Shown piece after piece: positions 35,059 to 46,254 of a stretch of 64,000 nt of DNA (position 1 is the first letter of the stretch; the number at the start of each line of letters is the position of its first letter). The position numbers and the translations under genes are program-made. The notes below the pieces were generated by a model. The model was not told the DNA's origin, searched no databases, and was given only the letters and a program-made list of their open reading frames with translations. This stretch comes from Tetracentron sinense (taxonomy: Eukaryota; Streptophyta; Magnoliopsida; Trochodendrales; Trochodendraceae), in NCBI GenBank assembly GCA_015143295.1, contig CM026557.1:34357965-34421964 (forward strand), read 5' to 3'.

Positions 35059-36975
35059 GTAAGTGAGTTCTCCATGCGTAATTTTAATCCTAATCTAGGG
35101 TTTCGACCTGGTTTTATTAATCTTGAGTTTCTATTTTGTTTTTTTTTTTGGCCTTCATCTAAGTCTTGAAGGATTCATAAGTAGGATATCTGCAACCTCC
35201 ATAGTTCTTCTATATATGGGCCTGTCTAGTATGAATATTGATGGTATATGGACTTTCTTTTGGTCAAAATCTTGAATTTTTTAAATTAAGGTTTTTTCCC
35301 ATAGTGATACTTTATTGCTTAAGATTGTGAGAACCCTTTTCGTGGGAGGATCACAGGTGTTTTTTCTTATTATTATTATTATTATTTATTGGTTCTGCGG
35401 CATAAAAATTTCTAGGGTTTTTATTTGTTACTTAACAAAGGAAATAACAAGGTGTTTGATCAAAGAAAAGGCCAAAAAAGAACAGATGGACAAAGAACAA
35501 TTTTTGTTTTTCTGGAATTTGGGGGTTTCTCATATAATGGAAGCAAGAGGTTTTGAAATTTCTTTTCATCTGCGTTTTGTTAGTAGTACAGCTAGTAATA
35601 CATGTTTTCTCATTTGATGGTGAAGTGTCCCTCATTAGGAGGAGGCCCTGGGTTTAATTCCTAAAGAGGAGAATTTCCAATGTATTGATAGAAGTTTTCC
35701 TTGGGTGAAGGTGGGGAGGGGGGGAACTAACCAGGGGTAAATGATACCAACGCCCCATAGTAGGCCACCCGGAAAAAAAAAATAGTACAGGCCATAAAAT
35801 TGTATTATTATCTTGAGGTAGACCATGGAAAATTGTGTGTTATGTAATGGTATGTTTTTATATTGTGATGGTAAAATTAGTCATTATTAATCTATGATAT
35901 GAAAGTAACTTTTTATGAATGGAATTACATACTTCATTTTGTGAATCAGGTGGTACTGATCTCCTAAACAATAACATACTTTATTCTGGAATTACATACG
36001 TTAATTTTGATACAACGCGTCATTTATCTATGGTCAATCAATTAGTAGTTAAGGTTAGTAATGGTGAGTGGATTCTTGCTTGCCACATCACCGGGGAATA
36101 TATTCCCTCCTCCGACTCGATCTCAGGCCACCCTCATGAGAGTAGCACACCTTGTCATCTGAGTTGTAAGCGGCGGGTGCTGTGTGATACGGTTATGTCT
36201 AATGTACTTAGCTGATTGCACCATGTAGTTTGCTCATTAATCTCATGTTTGTCCAAATCAAATGAGTCATTATCCCCTTTTCATTTTCTTTTCTGGATCT
36301 ATTAATTTGAAATGTTATCCGAAGACTGTTAATTTGAGGGCAATGGAAAATGAACAAATATTCTTTCTTCACAGGAATGTACCATAAACTTGTCCACCTA
36401 GGTGGAAAGAAAAGTAAATTGTCATGAATAATCATAATGTTTTTGAAGTTTTAGTATTTGCTTATTATTTCTGTGTTGATGGTTTTCTTTGGATGTTTCT
36501 GAATATTCTGAAGAATATTTTTCCTTTCTTTTTCTGTGTGATGATAGTACCTAAACCTTCGTGCCTAGACTCTCCTACATGGCCATATGGGGTTCCACTT
36601 TATGACGGTGTGGGCATTGATCCTTCTCCTAACCTCGCTTCCTCTCCACCATTTGGGCACTTGATTCAAACCCATTCAGTTATTTTGGAGGGTAACTCTT
36701 ATGAGCCTCATCTAACTTTGGCTAGCTTAACCCATTCTGTAAGGGTTGAGTATAGCATCCCATCCGTTTTGTGAATTTTGTCGTGTATAATATACTAAAG
36801 TTTAATTCAGTTACGGTTATTGGCAAATTCCAGTTTGATCCATCTTATTAACTTAAGCAGTCACTTCATCTAGCTAACGAGGAACCGGACTCATATCCAT
36901 TTCATGAAATGAAATTTAGTTCTTTTGCTAATCAGATATAATTGCTGACATTCTTGTGTTGATAATACTTTCCAG
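35059..36975 (+). other. 5'-UTR intron of the PATRONUS-type gene
   Basis: A 1.9 kb AT-rich intron. It contains a possible SINE (35617-35800) and an open stretch near 36540-36770 that I cannot assign. The acceptor is followed by 32 nt of leader and then ATG at 37008. Confidence 0.45.
35617..35800 (+). mobile_element. Possible tRNA-derived SINE
   Basis: GGAGGCCCTGGGTTTAATTC resembles a decayed RNA polymerase III B box (GGTTCRANNCC) in the usual SINE leader context, and the segment ends in an A-rich tract near 35770-35782. An A box is not clear and no target duplication was established. Confidence 0.35.
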
Positions 36976-37007
36976 AGCTTAAGATCAATCCACAAACAAA
37001 CAAAATA

Positions 37008-37855
37008 ATGGCAGGTAATCGAGTTCAAGGGCAGCTGATCTTTCAAACTGAGAATTTGGACATTCGCCTTAAAGGTGCTACTGCTACACCATCTCTATTA
37101 TTGTTATCTGTGTGTGTGTGTGTGTGTGTATACTTAACCAAATTGAATAATTCCTTTCTTAGGGGCTGCTGTTGATGGGAGGACCAGGAGTTTAAAAACA
37201 GCTACGAAGAAAGGTGGAGGTGGGCTTGGGAGTCGGAAAGCCCTCAATGACATTACCAACTCCTCGTCTCTTCATCAGGAAGTGTCATCAAGGAAGAAGA
37301 AGCATCTAAAAGAAGATTTTAATATTGCTGAGGAAATGTTTTTGCACGATCACAAAAAGTGCATAGACGCACGAAAAACAGCAACAGAACGTTATCTATT
37401 CGAGACAGGTCCTCTGAGACATGGTAATTATACTATCTCGAATTAATAATATATCAAGTTAACGATGTCTATTGTTCTTCCTACATGAATGTCTTCGACT
37501 AAAGAAGCTTAATTTTTGTGCAGATTTGGTATCTCTTCTTACATCTCCGAAGCCTAAACGAGCAGAGGTTTGTTAGCCACTGAAATTCTTTCTATTTTTT
37601 TTTTCCCATCTTTCTATTTTTGGATTTTCTTATGATACTCTTTTATGTGTACTCATGGATCATAGCATTGGTTTGCTTCAGGCAGGTTTTGATAGCCCCC
37701 CTCGGCACTTGGAACCAGTGGATGAATTGCCAATGTCTGAGTTTTCTGCTTGGTTGGAGTCTCCAATTCAATGGGACTCTCCTCCTCCTTCCCCTCCTTT
37801 TCCATGGCGGTTTGAGCCAGTTGAATTTGTGCTGAAGCCAGAAAATGTTGCTTAA
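37008..37855 (+). CDS. PANS1: PATRONUS-type plant securin (PANS1/PANS2-like)
   Basis: Four coding exons, 37008-37074, 37163-37423, 37524-37567 and 37682-37855, give 181 residues, close to the 193 of Arabidopsis PANS1 as I recall it. The destruction box RKALNDITN is at residues 47-55 (R47, L50). The block AEEMFLHDHKKCI is the conserved central motif, and MSEFSAWLESPIQW plus PWRFEPVEFVLKPE form the conserved C-terminus. PATRONUS proteins are plant securins: they protect sister-chromatid cohesion, probably by inhibiting separase, and are degraded through the APC/C. Near the N-terminus this protein has FQTEN where Arabidopsis PANS1 has FPDEN, so its DEN-box is altered. All introns are GT-AG. The start is the first ATG after the UTR intron acceptor and matches the family N-terminus. 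Confidence 0.9.
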
Positions 37856-38353
37856 ATAGGACCTCGGTCTTCATCGTACTTTGTTCATGATATTCAAACT
37901 AAAAACAGTTTTTACTCCTCTCACTTTCTACATTGATGATCAAACATACTTTTCTTTTCTGTTTTCATGATAGTTGATTAAGGGTTTTAATGGAAATGGT
38001 TGCTTACAGAGGACCAACTTGATCTGAAACTATATTCTAACATCAGTTATGAGCCCATGAGTGAGTAGGTTAGATGCTATGTACACTGATGCTTAAAAAA
38101 TGAGACAGATGGTGCATCTTAAGTCAGATCTATAGCCAAACTTGGTGACCTGAACAGAAAATTGGTGCAAAAGGTTGGGGAAAGATTTAAAATTCAGGTG
38201 GATCTACTAGTAAACTTGGTAGCCTAAAATGAAAATCATGTTAATTATTAGGGAAAGATTCAGATTTTGGAATGCCAATCCAAAAGGTACACTCTAGTGG
38301 TTGAACGGTCTGGATCAATATGTTAGAACCTCTGAAGCCATGTGGTATTATCT
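37856..38353 (+). other. 3' flank of the PATRONUS-type gene
   Basis: 3' untranslated region and intergenic sequence after TAA at 37853-37855. No further gene. Confidence 0.4.
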
Positions 38354-38448
38354 ATTAGGAAAATATTATATTAGGGAAATAATAATTTAAAATTATCTAT
38401 GAGTGTATCTCATAGATAATTTTTTCCCTAATATAGTATTTTCCTAAT
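38354..38448. repeat. Near-perfect foldback hairpin
   Basis: The left arm ATTAGGAAAATATTATATTA... and the right arm ending TAGTATTTTCCTAAT pair over roughly 40-45 bp around a short loop (near 38402-38408). It may be a tiny MITE or a hairpin RNA source. Confidence 0.8.
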
Positions 38449-39680
38449 ATTATCATATTGTTTAGTTGGAAGAGAAAATAGATTGAAAAAAGTAGGGAAA
38501 AGAAGAAAAAACAAAGGAAGAAGCCCCACAATGAAGTGGAGCATTTCGACATACTTACATTGCATTGGTGGTTACCATTCCTCAGGTACTCTATATATAT
38601 ATATATATATGATTTTTTCTGTTTGACCAGTCGCCTTCTTCGGATGGGCTAAGGAGATGGATCAAAGATTCAGAAGGTTCCATTTATCTGATTGGATTCA
38701 TTTCTCATGTAGGATGATACCAACTTGATCACTAGTTGATCGATAGCTATCCCATACACATTGCCTTCTGAAATCTGACGGTATATGTCAATGTAGGTCT
38801 ATTAGGACTCATGTGACATAAGATCAACCCGATCAAGTATTTTTAGACCATCTGATTAGGCCCTAGTTGGCATCAACTCAAAGATCCATGATTTTCCAAC
38901 TTTAAATCGGATGGTCTAAATTGTTTGATGGGCATATTTTTTTCCAAGCATCTTTCAAGAGACCTACCTTAACATCCAGCAATTGAATTTGAAAACTTCC
39001 CATGTATTGAGATTTTAGAGGGCTCTCACTAGAGGTTCTAGTGAGAAACATCCACTAGAATGTAATACACTGTGTACACACATATATATTGAAACGTTCT
39101 ATATTAGTGAACTTGATAACTTTTATAAAGACATTTTTACTCTTATATTAATCATAAAATCATTAAAGTTAAATGTAATTTAGTTTTTTTGTAGGGACCA
39201 ATCATTAATACAGGAGATAAGTATTGTTTGACTTTTATTGCATTTCTTACCTCTCTTTTTTTTAATGAATTGTCTCCCAAAATGCCAAAACTACCCTAAT
39301 TTAAATAGAAGGAAATTATAAATAGATTTTGCTCTTAAAGACTTCTTAATTATTTTAAATTACTTTCAAGATTTACATTTCTTTTGGTAAACAATTTACA
39401 TATTTCATTCTTATAATATATTCCTAGGACCCACCCATCGATTATCCTTATGGATGCATATGTGATGGTAGACCCATTGATATTATACCAATGAATTTGT
39501 TTCATGTAATTTAGTTGTTTTAAATTTTTAATATATCTATGGGACACTTCTTTTAAATCTCCTTATGGATACTTATGAGGTATGGGACCCATTGGTTTTA
39601 AAGTTTTAGTAGTCAAAAGTGCAATTATAAGTAATTAATTAAAGAATGTAGAATGGAGGTGATTCTTTAATCATTGCATT
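38449..39680. other. Unassigned AT-rich intergenic sequence
   Basis: It includes a short TA microsatellite near 38591-38610. I see no gene or clear transposon. Confidence 0.35.
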
Positions 39681-39890
39681 CCGCCGGCGGAATGCGGACC
39701 CCTCTCTAGGCCACCATGTGTCCCTTTTCTTCATCTTAAATCGTGGTTAAGCTTAACCAACCTAAGGTATCATTTTTTAAATGATTTTTTTCTAAAAATC
39801 AAGGTTAGATGGATGAATCCTAGGAATGAGTGAATTTTACCCACAGTTAGTAAGTGTTAAAAGAAACACATGGTAGCAAAACGCACGCAC
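39680..39890. repeat. Dispersed GTGGTTAAG repeat, isolated copy
   Basis: It opens with the palindrome CATTCCGCCGGCGGAATG and carries the CGTGGTTAAGCTTAACC / AAGGTTAGATGGATGAATCC pattern also seen at 27540-27720, 33070-33860, 34180 and 47126-47365. Confidence 0.5.
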
Positions 39891-40254
39891 AAATAAGTTA
39901 TTCCCATGTAGAATTTAGTGATATTATTGTATGAACAAAGATTAAATATAATAATATATTTTTTATAGCACAATATAACGCTAATAAAGAACAAATTAGT
40001 CTCTCGTCGGTGGGCTCTTAGTGTTTATAAATACTATTGTCTTTATAAAAGGGTTTGTAATTATTCATTTATAGATATGTTGAATGAAGTTAAAGTGTTT
40101 TAAGAAAACATGTGGATGCATACCCCCTCAAAGAGGCATTAATGGAGGTCTTAGGCTGCCTCGAATAAGCCATATCATCTCCCATTTCTTATTTTTTAAT
40201 GTTTTCTAGTAAAAGGTACGTAACAAATGGTATCAGAGTTGCGTTCCTACGACT

Positions 40255-41667
40255 ATGTGGTGTTGCCTAAGGTTTGGATCCTAGAGGGGAGGTGAATAGG
40301 GTCTATGACAAATTAAAATTATTCCTAATCTCTTAAGCGGAATTTTAATTATACTAATTAAAAGGGAAAAGAATTTAGCAATTCTATACAAGCATTTAAA
40401 ACAATAAATAAAGAGTAGTGTTAGAGAGATGCAAACATTAAAAGTTTGTTAACGAGGTTCGGCAATCCCATCTACGTCCCCGCCTCAAGTTATATCAGCT
40501 AGAGTATTTTCCACGATTTATTCAATCGCCCAGATTTCTTACGAGTGAAGCCCAAACCGTTACAATGCAAGAGAATCTCATCTCTTGACTTCCTCGATCT
40601 TCTTACGGGTGAAGACTCAACCTTACAAAGCTCCCCACTTTAAGGACAAGAATCCACCGATTCTTGATTTTTACGTACACTTCAAATAGTGATGTTTACA
40701 ATCTGATTTTGTTTATAAAATAAGCTGATAGATCACTTTCAAACTTTATAAGAGTCTCAAAACATGGAGTTGAATAACTCAAATTCAGACTTTTTTTGGG
40801 ATTCAAAGGTTTACTCAATTGATTTTGAAATCTAAGCTTTGGAATGAATAATTGAATTATTGGAAGCATTAGGAGTTCTTAAATCTTCTTCTTTTTATTC
40901 ATAAAACATTTCATTTTATAGCCCAAGAGGTTTTATGATCGTTAGGGAAATATCCAAATATAAACTAGCCGTTACAAAGTATTCCGGTTCCCGCATGAAT
41001 TCGTCGATGAGATTGAGCAAGCATTCTGAATTTGTCGACGAGATTGGGTGAGCATTCTGAATTCGTCAATGAGATTGGGACATGTTTAAAAAAAAATAGC
41101 ACTGCGGCTAATTTCGTCGACGAGATTAAAGTTCATGTTCATTTTGTCAACGAGATTTCTTGTTTAATTCAGAAATCTCATCTTAAATAGATCTTAATGA
41201 TGAGAATGAATTCCTTGGTCTTTTGGTCCATCTTTATCATGTTTTTGGTCATTCTAAATGATGTCATAGAGTCTTAGAATATTAATCAATTTAGTCTTAG
41301 GCTCATGTGGTCATTCTAAGCTTTTGAGCAATTCAAACAACTAAAACCTTGAGGACTTTGCATAAGTCCTAAACTCTCTCACTAAAAATATAAAACAATT
41401 AAACCTTCTAGAAGAGTCCATTCTTCAACTTGATCATCTTCTTGGATTTGACTCTGTTTTCATGATCTGACTTGGACTTTGGGTATGATCTTCAATATGA
41501 TCCAGCTTGATTTGCTTTGACTTGATGATGAATCTTCTTTGAAGATAGTGTCATTTTCATGTTTTTTGCTTGAATAACATTGCTAATGCTCGTGAACACT
41601 GTTTTTCATAAACACTTAAAGGAGACATTAGTAACACAAATCGCATTGTATTATTGTGTTATCATCA
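40255..41667. mobile_element. Probable solo LTR nested in the non-autonomous element
   Basis: It begins near GGTGTTGCCTAAGGTTTGGATCC and ends near GTGTTATCATCAAAA, both phrases typical of long plant LTRs. It has no coding sequence and contains the GTCGAC repeat cluster at 40997-41158. Confidence 0.4.
40997..41158. repeat. Cluster of five ATTCGTCGACGAGATT-like words
   Basis: Variants occur near 40998, 41030, 41070, 41112 and 41142. The centre of each is GTCGAC or a one-base variant. Spacing is 30-42 bp, so this is a loose array, not a strict tandem repeat. Confidence 0.75.
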
Positions 41668-42130
41668 AAATTAATGATGTTATCTTAGGTTGAAAATCTA
41701 AAGGCTAACATGTGGTGATTTCAACAATGGTTAGATGGAGGATTGAAGTTGTGAAGGCTAAAGATTAGAGAAAAACCCCCTCAAAATGGTAGTTTGGAGG
41801 AAGACTCCCTCGAAGTGATGATCTTTATCCTACAATGACGGTTTTCACTAGTTTTAGTTGAAGATCTAAGAGTTGTATGTAATTTTCAACCTTGAGGACA
41901 AGGTTCTTTCAAGAGAGATGGAATGTTATATAATTAGGTAGTTATAGAGATAGTTATTTAGGGATAGAATTAGTGGGTGGTTTGGGTAGTTTGTAAATAT
42001 TATTGTCTTTATATTGCAATTAAAGAATGAGAATGTGGAGGGAAGGAAGAAGAGACCCTTAGACTTCATATTTTTAATAATTTAAACGTTACAACTTAAT
42101 TAGTTGTAATTAAATAGTAGAATTAGAAGA

Positions 42131-42330
42131 AAAATAAATATTTAATGTTACAATTTAATTAATTGTAATTAAAAAAATAGCATGCAAGTGGGTGAAGGTG
42201 AGAAATTAACCCATCACTTAATTAGGAATGAAGAACAATAATTAAAAGGGTGACGTGATGTTTTCTTATTGGATCAATTAGAAGATATGTTGCATGAACT
42301 AGAATAGAGAATAAAGGCCAATGAGATATG
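42131..42330. other. AT-rich sequence upstream of the EXO-CUB-kinase promoter
   Basis: Nothing recognisable except short TTAATTAATTGTAATTA palindromic runs near 42100-42170. Confidence 0.35.
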
Positions 42331-42369
42331 CCACGTGGAACCAACCGGTATATAGTATTAGTATAAATA
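42331..42369 (+). promoter_or_regulatory. Core promoter of the EXO-CUB-kinase gene: G-box and TATA box
   Basis: A palindromic G-box CCACGTGG (42331-42338) stands 23 bp before TATAAATA (42362-42369). Transcription would start near 42395-42400, leaving a leader of about 400 nt to the ATG at 42797. G-boxes bind bZIP and bHLH factors such as those of ABA and light signalling. Confidence 0.55.
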
Positions 42370-42473
42370 GATATCAAAATTAGTTCAAATTAGCCTCCTT
42401 GACTCTCTCAAAGACAAAACAACAAACCAAGAGAAGAATAATAGATTCAATTCCATACTTAAAAAAATATAAA

Positions 42474-42669
42474 ATGAATGTTTGGAGGTTTGTTCTACAA
42501 TTCTAGCAAAGGAGAGTTGTTATTAAATCTCATTTCCATGTCCTTCCTCCTTGTCAACTTCTACCAACTTAACCAAAGCAAAAAAGTTTACAAGTCTGTT
42601 TCTTTCAGAAGCCATCTTTCCTTTGGCCGGCAATTGGGTTGCTCTCACTCACTGTCTATCTGTACTTAG
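42474..42669 (+). promoter_or_regulatory. Upstream ORFs in the EXO-CUB-kinase leader
   Basis: If the leader is unspliced, an ATG at 42474 opens a 10-codon ORF (MNVWRFVLQF) and one at 42478 opens a 63-codon ORF ending at 42669. Both end before the main ATG and could lower translation. A leader intron would remove this effect. Confidence 0.35.
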
Positions 42670-42796
42670 CCATTGTTTTACTTAAAGCCAAGGACGGCAA
42701 ATAAACTTCTTTCTCCCACCACCCAATACCCATTTCCAATTGGAGTTCATACTTCTTCAAATCCATTGACATTACCAACATCTCTGGAATTTACCA

Positions 42797-45700
42797 ATGG
42801 TGAGTCTTCTTGTAACTGCCCTTTTTCTGGCTTCTCTTCCTCTTTTCTCATGTTTATCATCTGATGAAGACTCCTTCAGTTTCACCTATAATGGCGGAAA
42901 GATCATGACTCAACCAGTAACTGTATCTCTTTTATGGTTCGGCGACGGGTGGCAAAAATCAGGTAGAGAGGTAATAGGAAACGCTATAAACTCTTTGACG
43001 CCAACTCGGTATTCTGTTCAGGATTCAGAGGTACCCACGTTGGGAAATTGGTGGGAGATCATCAGACAATACAGGGACAGTTCTAATGTTCCTGTCACAG
43101 ATAGAGTGGATGTGGGTGCCGAGTGTTTCTACACAGGCCCCCACCTCAACATGACGCTAGACCAAGTGATCAGAATCGGCAGTTCGGTTTTTAACCAGAC
43201 TTCCATTGATGGGTTAGGTGGGAACTTGAGTTGCACCCAAGTTTTCAAAATCAGCGAGAACACTATCTACCATGTCATGTTTTCTAAGAGAGTGATGTTC
43301 ACTGATGCTCCAGAGCAGAGGGAATTGATAGATATGTGCAGTGGGAATTTTGAGGGGGTGAAGGTTTTTGAGGGGAAAATGGTAAAAATGGTGTGGGCGA
43401 GGGCCCCGCAGAAAGCCGATGATCAGTGCTCGTGGATTTTTAACGGACCGTCTTACTTGGGCCCACCAAACAGGGACGAGAAGATCGATAGCTTAGTGGG
43501 TTATACACTGGCGAAGATCGCCGAGGAGGTTACAAACAGAGATGGAAGAGGATGGAGTACTAGTGATGGAAATGGACTGAGTGTTAGTAGTGTCTGTCCT
43601 ATTTTGGAGAGAAGGGTTGGTGCTACTCTGTTTATGGATGTGGAGAGGAAGGTGAGCTTCAATGTTGTTGGATTGAATGGCTATAGATACATGGTGCAAC
43701 ACATATGGGACAAGCAGATCAAGAACTGTGCCTTGAAACTCTCAGGTATTCAAGAAAAAAGTATCTAAAAATCCCTGATTCTCCCACCTAAAAACTGCAG
43801 TAAACAAGCCTACTTTCTTCCACATTTCCAATATATATATATGTGTGTGTGTGTGTGTGTCAGATTAGTAACTAGATCAAAGAATAATTTTCATTTTTGA
43901 CAGTAATTATGCCTTTTTGTAATGTAAATTTTGTCTTAACCTAATCTCCTGTTTGCAGAACCATGTGGAACTGATGCTCTTACAGTCACACAGCCTAAAG
44001 GATACCTGAGTGCAGGAATTACAGTAAATCATACTGCTGGTTTGCAGCCATATCCCCCAAATCAGAAATGTCTGTGGAACATCCATTACCCAACAGCAAA
44101 GTTCATCAGCTTCACCCTCAATTACATGTCAATTGCAGCAGACAGTGATGATCATCTCAAAATCTGCAAATCGGATAAGATCTCCATAGGATGCTCTACA
44201 ATGGAACCCAATAATGGTAATTTCAAACTAGTAGGCTCAAAAGCTTATGTCCATTTCACCAGTAGCGACCACGTGTCTACCGAGTCAAGAGGGTGGGAGC
44301 TCAGTTACTCCGCAGGTAAGCTAGATTTAAGCTGATTTTGAGTTTTCTCATGTAACTACTGCTCCATTTGTTTCGATGTAAAATAAGGGAAAACAAATCA
44401 AATCAAGTCCGTGGAAAATGTTATTTTCCACTTGTTTGTTTGCATATAAAATCTTTAGAAAGTAAAATGTTTTACAAAAAAGGAGCAACTCTCGTGGAAA
44501 ATGATTTGCATTTTAAAATTTTGCATGCCATTTTTTTTCGCTCTCTTTAAGTATATTTTAAAATGAAAAAAAGGCCCCTCTTCACATATATTTATCAAAA
44601 TGACAAGTTTTACTAATCAAATTTTAAAATAACAAAAATAACCGTCGTTACATGTATTTTTTAAAATAACAATAATACCTCTCCACGTGTATTTTCTAAA
44701 ATGAAAACTATACTTCTTTGTCTATGATTTTCATTGTTACTCCATTCCCAACACAAGTAGGTAACATAAAGAATTTTTTTCTTAATTTCAAGGATATAAC
44801 AAAAAAAAAAGTATATATGTAAGAAATTCATCTTTTAAAGTAAAAGCTTTTAAACCGTAAATGATTTACATCGTAAAACCATTTACCTGCAAACAAAAGG
44901 AGCCTACACATTTTTAAAGGGTATCCGAAAATTTTCAGGACTCTGCAATGGCAAGGAAAATGTTTATGACCATGATGGTGTTATTGGATACAATCCGCCT
45001 ACTGGATTTTCATATGTAGAAGGACTAAGTTGCCAGTGGGTCCTCCATGGAAAACCAGGCACTCTTGTTTCTTTGAGTTTTACCCACATCAACACCTCAA
45101 AGGATTTGGACTTCCTTACTGTATCCAACAGCACAGGGCAGCAAATGGCTACCCATCTTAGTACCTTCTCTGGTTTGTACTCAGAACCTAGTCTCCCTCA
45201 AATAAACTTAACAGGTGAGGTAGTGATCACCTTTTCCACCCAGACGGATCAAGGCACCGGTTGGTCAGCCAACTTCTACATATCTTCGCCCATGGATCGT
45301 AACGAATTCCCACTGCTCATCATCATAATCGTTTTGGCAGGAGTATTACTAGTCTATTCTCTTGCTTTCATCAGTTTAACTCTACTGATGAGAAGAAAGC
45401 TCAGAAACAGAAGGAACACTACTGAGAAACTTGAGTTAATCAGAGTAGAGGTACAGGGGGGAGATAATCGCATTGGTGAAGGCCCTTTTGCAATTGTTTA
45501 TAGAGCAGTTTTAACAGACGAGAGTGCGGTAGCAGTCAAATCTCCGAGAGAAAGAATGTTCCGAACAGTCTTAGAAGAAGAAATTTTGCTCAAAGTCTCT
45601 TCGCACCCGAACATTATTACCTTAATGGGGTATGCTCAAGATAGAACAGGAGGGAGGCTTTTAGTCTTTGAATTCATGAGTATGGGAACTTTGAGTTGGA

Positions 45701-46254
45701 ATTTAAGCGAAAGAGGAGGAACACTCCGATGGGAGATGAGATTAGATATAGCATTACAGATCTCTTCGGCCCTTCAACTGCTGCACATGTACATGAAGCC
45801 ACCGATATATCATGGAAATCTAATATCAGAAAACATTCTCCTCGACGAGTCTTGTAACGCTAAATTGGGAGGATTTGGAACAGCAAATTACTGTAAGAAT
45901 GATGGGTTGAATCCAGATATGCCATCAGAGATGGCAGAGGATATCTTGAGCTTTGGGTTAATGTTAGTTGAGCTTCTAAGAGGAGAGACTCTGATGAACA
46001 TATATGCTTCTGATTCTTCTGAGTACCTTGATGAAGTGAATGGGCTTCTTGGGGGTCAGGGGTGCCTTGATTCAAGGTTGGAGATTCCTGAAGAAGAATG
46101 CAAGATCATGGGCTTGACAAAGTTGGGTGAGATAGCAAAATGGTGCATCAGTAGCCGACAGAGAGGCGGAGGGTATGAAACTAGTCCTAAGATAGGTGAT
46201 GTAGTGTTGAGTTTGAAACAGGTGAAGCAGTTGTTCTGCTCTGTTTCAAGCTAA
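42797..46254 (+). CDS. EXORDIUM-CUB-CUB transmembrane pseudokinase
   Basis: Three exons, 42797-43745, 43959-44315 and 44939-46254, join with GT-AG phase-1 introns to encode 873 residues. Residues 1-20 form a signal peptide. Residues about 27-316 are an EXORDIUM/PHI-1 domain (TYNGGKIMTQPVTVSLLWFG, NWWEIIRQY, DQCSWIF...YLGPPNRDEKIDSLVGYTLA). Residues 317-435 form a CUB-like domain with four cysteines and YPPNQKCLWNI. Residues 436-553 form a second CUB-like domain. A transmembrane helix spans about 559-586, then RRKLRNRRN. The kinase domain (about 610-865) keeps the Gly loop (GEGPFAIVY) and VAVK lysine 636. It has HGN (727-729) for HRD and GFG (747-749) for DFG, so it is probably catalytically dead. 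Likely a cell-surface receptor or scaffold; ligand unknown. I recall no characterised plant receptor with this order. Confidence 0.85.
44361..44903. mobile_element. MITE in intron 2 of the EXO-CUB-kinase gene
   Basis: Inverted ends GCTCCATTTGTTTCGATGTA and, on the other strand, GCTCCTTTTGTTTGCAGGTA. The interior is AT-rich with scattered GTAAAA and CATTTTAC words. The target duplication is unclear. It fills most of the 623-bp intron. Confidence 0.6.

Larger units (their letters stand above)
40020..42130 (+). mobile_element. Non-autonomous LTR element (TRIM/LARD-like), with nested insertion
   Basis: A tRNA-Met PBS TGGTATCAGAG lies at 40228-40238. Near 41891-41920 CTTGAGGACAAGGTTCTTTC plus a purine run resembles the tract before a 3' LTR, which would begin TGTTATATAATTAGG at 41924. 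Both presumed LTRs share a TAAATA(T/C)TATTGTCTTTATA block. There is no gag or pol. The edges are approximate. Confidence 0.45.

Noticed and set aside
36424-36774. 116-codon plus-strand frame in the securin 5'-UTR intron
   Set aside because: No recognisable domain, and it lies between a good donor and acceptor. Possibly a decayed repeat; not enough to call a gene.
40997-41158. CRISPR-like array of spaced repeats
   Set aside because: The repeats are variable, the context is plant LTR sequence, and CRISPR arrays do not occur in plant nuclear genomes.
43493-43702. Minus-strand ORF over EXO exon 1
   Set aside because: It is antisense to a strongly supported EXORDIUM-domain exon.
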